This document shows, piece by piece, positions 54,101 through 60,900 of a stretch of 64,000 nucleotides of DNA. A program made the translations under genes and the position numbers. The stretch covers positions 186,001 to 250,000 of the forward strand of contig JASANG010001415.1 in assembly GCA_030248215.1 (NCBI GenBank), read 5' to 3'. The number at the start of each line of letters is the position of its first letter. The stretch's first letter is position 1. This DNA comes from Enoplolaimus lenunculus (Eukaryota; Nematoda; Enoplea; Enoplida; Thoracostomopsidae). The notes under the pieces were generated by a model. The model ran no database searches. It worked only from the letters and a program-made list of their open reading frames with translations, and was not told where the DNA came from.

Positions 54101-57100
54101 GATCTGTGAATATTTGTTTTCTACGTCGGCTATCATCAGCTAGCAGACAGACCAAAGGCGAACGCGTGTGGGTTTGTTTTTCTTGTCCGAGCGTACTGTA
54201 CGCTGTACCGTAGGTACGTTGTATATGGTATAGACGTGGACTCTGTAAGCGGTTACACCGAAGGGGGGATACGCGATACACGGTGGTATACCCCCATGAA
54301 AAGCGGGGATGAATGAGAAAAGTGAAATGAAACAGTGATACAGTAACGATCAATATATTTACTCGCTCGACCCGCTAAGTATAACTGGCTATAATGGCTA
54401 TTATGGTTCCTGTGCCTGTATATATACATCTATTTCATATATATACATGTACAATATATGTATATGTATATGTTTATGTATATGTATATGTATATTTATA
54501 TGTATATGCATATGTATGTATATATGTATATGTATATTAATATGTATATTTATATGTATATGTATATGTGTATGTATATGTATATTTATATGTATATGTG
54601 TATTTATATGTATATTTATATGTATATGGTTATGGAAATGTGTATGTTTATTTATATGTATATATGTATGTATTTATTTATGACAGTACGCTACCCTCAG
54701 TAGATTAGGATAGGAGACGGTGGGTATTTTTTGGTACAAATGCTGTATGGTATTGCTGTCCCTGCTTGGTTTGGGTTTTATATATGTCGTGTTGTGTTTG
54801 TTGTGATGTGGGTGTCCGAAGCCAGGGTCGGAGCGATGAGTTGTTTAATAGTTTGCGAGGGTGGAAAAGCGTTCGTTTGACTTTTACAAAAATTCAAAAC
54901 GTTATTCCTAAACATTGCTGGAAGTTAATTTTGATAAAGTGAACAACAGAAATATCCTGCACATAGTCGCATCCTCTCAATCCATCAGTGATTCTGTATG
55001 CCGTTGGTCCGTAGGTTTTGAGTTTGTTGTCACTTCGGTCAGTGGCGGATCCAGGATCTCAAAATGAGGGGGCCAAAATTTCACAGGTAATAAACTTACC
55101 TTTGACCCACACACAAACCACGAACTATTGTCACAAAATTGCTAGGTATATAATTTTTGTTGAGATGCTGGTGGGAGGGCCCACGGCCGGGGTGGGCCCC
55201 CCATGGATTTGCCATTGACTTCGGTGTGTGTCCGAAATACAAATAGATGATTGGCTTGACGGCCGAAACGGGCGGTGGTGGTGTGGTTTTGGTTTGGGGT
55301 ATGTTCCGGTGTCCACTGTGTGTGTGTGTCTTATAAAGTATATCTTCTGTAGATTTTTGAGTTATTTTTGAGTTACGATATTTTTGGTACTGTTTGTTGG
55401 TGTGAAAAATTGTATGTATATATGTAATATATAATGTATAAGTAAATCGATATCAGGGTGCAATTGGAATACCAATTTACCGGAATCTGAATTCCAGTTT
55501 ATTGGAACCGGAAGGTGAAAAAATGCCGGAACCCGAATTCCGGTTGCACCCTGTATATTTATATAACCGTCAGGTTTCTAACAGGACCTAAGTTTTGCCG
55601 GAGCAGGCACAGGGACAGTAATTGAATTTCCTTACAGAAATCGGAACAGGAACGGGAACTGGAATTCGAAATAATTTTCGACAAATTGCACTAATTGAAA
55701 AAACAATCATTTCGTCATTCGGACCTGTGAACGTTCAATATTGACAGATTTGCTCGGAGCAACGCGGCATAAATGTTTTGTTGGGTTCAATTTGATTATT
55801 ATAGCTTACGGCAGGGCAGCAGACCAAGAAGTTTCCGGTGCGGGTTGGGGCTGGCAAAAGTTATGCAACGCAATTTTTGCTGTATGCTATATACGTGTGT
55901 GCTTGTTTTGTGACGCGAAAAATTGTAACGGGAGGGTCGGTACTATTTTATCACTCAAAATTCTTTGGCGGGTGGGTGTGTGTGCCTTTCGCCCAACACT
56001 GGATCTGCTACTATATATCTGGTTCCGGTAGTATATATACATGTACATACGAATATATATAGGTTGTTAGCAGGGCGCAACCGGAATTCCGGTTCCGGCA
56101 TTTTTTCACCTTCCGGTTCCGGTTCCGGTAAATTTTTACCGGATTTAAAAATTCCGGTATTATAATTTGGCCGTTTTCTTAACTTTGCTAATTTTTAAGA
56201 ATCTCTTTTGAAAGCCACTTGTACTCCGAATATAAGCCATTGATGGTGGATTTCACTTCAGTCGATGATGAAAATCTAAAATACAACAAATAAAATAAAT
56301 ACCTATGTTCGACTAAGGTTATTTCACAAATAATAGAGCAAAAAATAAGATTAAAATCAAATTTTTGGTGAAATGCAATTTTTCACTTTCCGGTTCCGGT
56401 AAAATTTTCAAATTCCCGTTCCGGTTTCGGTAAATTGTAATTCCGGTTGCACCCTGGTTGTTAGCCATGATGGAGAAGCACAATAATTTTTGCGAACGTT
56501 TGTATAAACTTGTGTGTGTTTATATTTTCCGTTTGGAAAAGAAAACAACTTTTCTATTTTTAGCCGGCAACGTCAAGTTTATTGTTTACCTTCTTCTATG
56601 ATTTCTCTGGCTTTTGTGTCTCGTTTATTTTCCAGTCTGTATATTGAAAAGGGCCCATGTTACTTTTATGGCTGTCCCGGTTTCTGGTGGGTCTGTAAAA
56701 GAGTAAGCTTACATTCTAGACTGCAGTTTTTTTGCTTAGGCTTAGAAATATAATATGCTTTTGCAACGCTTAGGCTTAGGCTTAGACTTAGGGACTTAGG
56801 CTTAGGCTTAGGAATACGCTTTTGCAACACATAGGCTTAGGCAGGCTTAGGCTTTGGAATATTCTTTTGCAACGCTTAGGTTTAGGCTTAGACTTAGGGA
56901 CTTAGGCTTAGGCTTAGGAATGCGCTTTTGCAACACTTAGGCTTAGGCAGGCTTAGGAATCTGCTTTTGCAACGCTTAGGCTTAGGCGTAGACTTAGGGA
57001 TTTAGGCTTAGGAATACGCTTTTGCAACACTTAGGCTTAGGCAGGCTTAGGCTTAGGAATATGCTTTTGCAACGCTTACGCTTAGGCTTAGGAATACACG

Positions 57101-57890
57101 TTTGCAACGCTTAGGCTTAGGCTTAGCAATACGTTTAATCTACTGTTACGGCCCTAAAAGTAACATTGGCCTTGAAAAGAGTAGTTGTTTTTGGTCACCC
57201 GGTGTATTATTCTGGGTAGGGTTTTAAGGACGCTATGTACAAGGAACGACACAAGGGAACATATTATAGTTGTCGACGGGCTTTGCACAATGCGCAAAAG
57301 TTAGCGAATGTACAATAATCTGCATGCAAATTTTCTTTTCACACAACATTCACGTTTGTGTTGTGAGAAAATATTGTAAACAAAGTAATGTGCTGGAAAG
57401 TTGCCCAAAATACGTATGTGAGGCGTTTCAGCTTTAATTGTTATGGATAGGTGCGACTGAAATTTAAGAGACGAGTACACTTGTACAGTGGTTTCAGTAG
57501 AATAACCAGCTTTGATTTTGTCGATAGAACCTTTGAAATGATGTTATACATACACGGTTATGAAATAGAATTCGGAATATGTTCATTGGTTGGTTGGTCG
57601 GTTGGTTGTTGTTGTTGTTGTTTCTCTTCTTCTTCTTCTTCTTCTTCTTCTTCCTCTTGTTGTTGTTGTTGTTCTTCTTCTTCTATTCTTGCTGATGTTG
57701 TTGTTGTTGTTGTTGCTGCTGCTTGCTGTTGTTGTTGTTCTCCTTCTTGCTGATGTTGTTGCTGTTCTTCTTACTGATGTTGTTGCTGTTGTTGTTGTTG
57801 TTTTTGTTCTTCTTCATCTTCCTCTTCTTGTTGTGTTGTTGTTGTTGTTGTTGTTCTTCTATTCTTGCTGATGTTGTTGTTGTTGTTGTT

Positions 57891-57965
<75 letters not shown>

Positions 57966-60900
57966 GCTGCTGTTGTTGTTCTTTTTCTTCTTCTTGCTGA
58001 TGTTGTTGTTTGTTGTTTTTGATTGAATGATGTACGCAACGCTGTTTTTTGACCCTGCGCTTGTTGGATGCTGGAAATATGTAAATTAATGCCAGAGTAG
58101 TTTTCATGTTTTGCATTTTGTACGCGAGCGAGAAGCTAAACGCAATTTTAGCACGAAATTGATGTTTTGCTTTATATCTTTGCGGAGGCGGCGGGAGGAG
58201 AGGGGTCATGGTCCGGGTGATGTCTTAGATCAGCGCGTGGACGCCAGCTGAGCTGACGGCGGATTTGCGCTATTGAGCGATTTGTTTGTTTTACTGCAAA
58301 GCTTCATTATGGCGAAGGCAGTTGAAATTTTTAAAATCCGACCATTTTTATCAAACACCACCTCTGCCGGCGGGTCGATACCGGAAAAGATTCAGATCCA
58401 GTAGTAGGTTATTCTAAAGCGGCTAAAAAGGGCAACTTTGGAGGAATAGATGGGTGCCACTATCCTTCTCTGTACACACTCCTGACATAGAAATATTGGC
58501 CCAAGTAAAAATCGGCGGCGGAACGTTTTTTTGCCGGGACTGCAATAGAGAGTAAGCTTAAGCTTTTGAGACTATTCTTTTGCTCAGACTTAGGTTTAGG
58601 TATAAGCTCATTTTTTTATGTTTAGGCTTCGGAATATGCTTATACTTCGGTTAATAACGGCCCTGTTCTATAAATTGGCCAAAATATATATGTTATTTAA
58701 ATATGTGTCGTAACAAAATTTTTGGTGGCTACTGTGTGTGTATGTTTGCAAGACACAAATAAAAATATATTTAGGAAAGGAAAGGCTGGCGTGGCGACTT
58801 GGGATCGGGAGGGGGAGGCGTACGCCCTCCCGTCAGATAATTTTCTGTTAAAATGTTATTAAGGTCCCATCTTACAAATTTTTCCAATTTTTCCTGCGCA
58901 ATTTTTTGTGATAAAATGATAAGGTCCTATCTTGCAATTTTTGCGTTTCAATATTACTTTTGCCAGCCCACCCCGCGTCAAAAATTTTCTGGATTCGCAT
59001 CTGCAAAAGTAGTGCAAAAAAAGTTTAATTTTAAATTTTAAGTATTTTAAATTTGAAAAATTTCGCCCGTCCGACGACTGTTGTGGTTTACTGTTGCGAC
59101 TGATTTTGATGTGTACCGCCGAAACTGCGAACACTGTTGACGCAGCGGCGGATCCAAAAAATTTCTCCCATGGGCGGAGTCGCGGACTGGCACAAGTTAT
59201 AAGTATGCTATATGGTCAATTTTGTGGGTTAAAAAATTGGTAAATACGAAACTGATGGGTTTTGTACTAAAAATTGTATGACGGGGGTGCGGACGGCCCC
59301 CTCCGCGCCTCTTCGTCTGGATCTATCAGTGTGTAGAGAGTTAGTGGACAGTGGCCTTGGGTTTTTTGTGTATAGTTTTGGTAAGTCAGTGTAAAAGGTA
59401 AATTAAGTTGCGCGAGGGGAATCGGAAGACAGTTGGTTGACCGGAAAGTTGTCGCCAACGCTGTCGTAAGCTTTAGCGTAAAGCCTAAGCCTTAGCGTAA
59501 AACCTAAGCCTTAGCGTAAAGCCTAAGCCTTAGCGTAAAGCCTAAGCCTTAGCGTAAAGCCTAAGCCTTAGCGTAAAGCCTAAGCCTTAGCGTATAGCCT
59601 AAGTCTTAGCGTAAAGCCTTTAGTCGCCAACGCTGTCGTAAGCTTTAGCGTAAAGCCCAAGCCTTAGCGTAAAACCTAAGCCTTAGCGTAAAGCCTAAGC
59701 CTTAGCGTAAAGCCTAAGCCTTAGCGTAAAGCCTAAGCCTTAGCATAAAGCCTAAGCCTTAGCGTATAGCCTAAGTCTTAGCGTAAAGCCTAAGTCTTAG
59801 CGTAAAGCCTAAGCCTAAGCATAATCCTACGCTAGGTGTAATCTTCAACGTTCGCCTAAGTCAAAGCGTGGAGGGACACCATGAAATAAGGGTTTTACAG
59901 GCATGAAAATCATAGCACAGAACGATGTGATGTGAATCTACGACCGTTGGTCGGCCGACATCTTGTCGCTCAACTGTGTCCTAAAGTCGATGAGTGTAAA
60001 TCAAACCATAATACTAAGCGTTATCTTAAGCCGAAGCCTAAAGTCGAACCATAATGATAGGCGACGAATTGTCGAGTCGATGGAATTTTAGATTACACGT
60101 TGTCGGTCGACGAACGAGTTGTCGGGCAACGATTGTACGTAATTTTTTATACAATTTTACTTCTCAGAAAATTTTTTGGTGAAAAATGGCGTTTCGTAAC
60201 ATTGGCCTTATGCGCCCCTTTCTCGGAAATTTCTGGATCCGCCACTGTAGTGGACGGGCCGTGGGTAAAAGCCTATCGAATCATGTACAGCATCAAATGT
60301 AATAAACGATAATTTCAACATAATGCAAGATTGTCAACTATTTGAATGTTATACATCATATATATGTATATATATGTATATATGTATATATGTATATATG
60401 TATATATATATGTATATATATGTTTAAATAAAATATTTAGACAAAACTAGACTTTTAGTTGTTTCGTATGAAATAAAATTTTCACGTGGACACAACGGCA
60501 GAACAAAAAATAGGACACCTTTGTCTGCCCGGGTGTTCGCTGCTGATTGATACCCGTTGAAGTAAGGAAGCTGGTTTAGCGTTAACGGATCACACTGGAG
60601 CGTCCATACTCTATGTGCCCCGTACAACATGGATCGAAACTAAAATTTTGTATTTAGATTTAGCATCAAAAATTGGGTCGGACTTTACCGGTTGCTTCGA
60701 TTGCGTGCGTTTTTCACTATTATAAGGTATTGTGTGGTATTCCCCCGATGAGAATGTTTTACTATTAAATCCGCTCGCTAAAGTGATGTTTGCAGTAAAA
60801 CTGCGTGTAGAGTTGAAAATAATTTTGCGGCGAACGGAAATTTATTTATTGTCAAAATTTTAGAATAAATTTAATTTAAGTCAAATTTAACGTGTGTGCT

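Noticed and set aside
54447-54703. Cys/Ile and Met/Tyr repeat proteins of about 80 residues
   Set aside because: They are translations of the TATGTATATG microsatellite. The same applies at 17400-17702, 35848-36156 and 30548-30733.
57451-58209. Poly-Val, poly-Leu, poly-Ser, poly-Gln and poly-Thr frames of 90-118 codons
   Set aside because: All arise from the TTG/TTC microsatellite, on both strands and in several frames.
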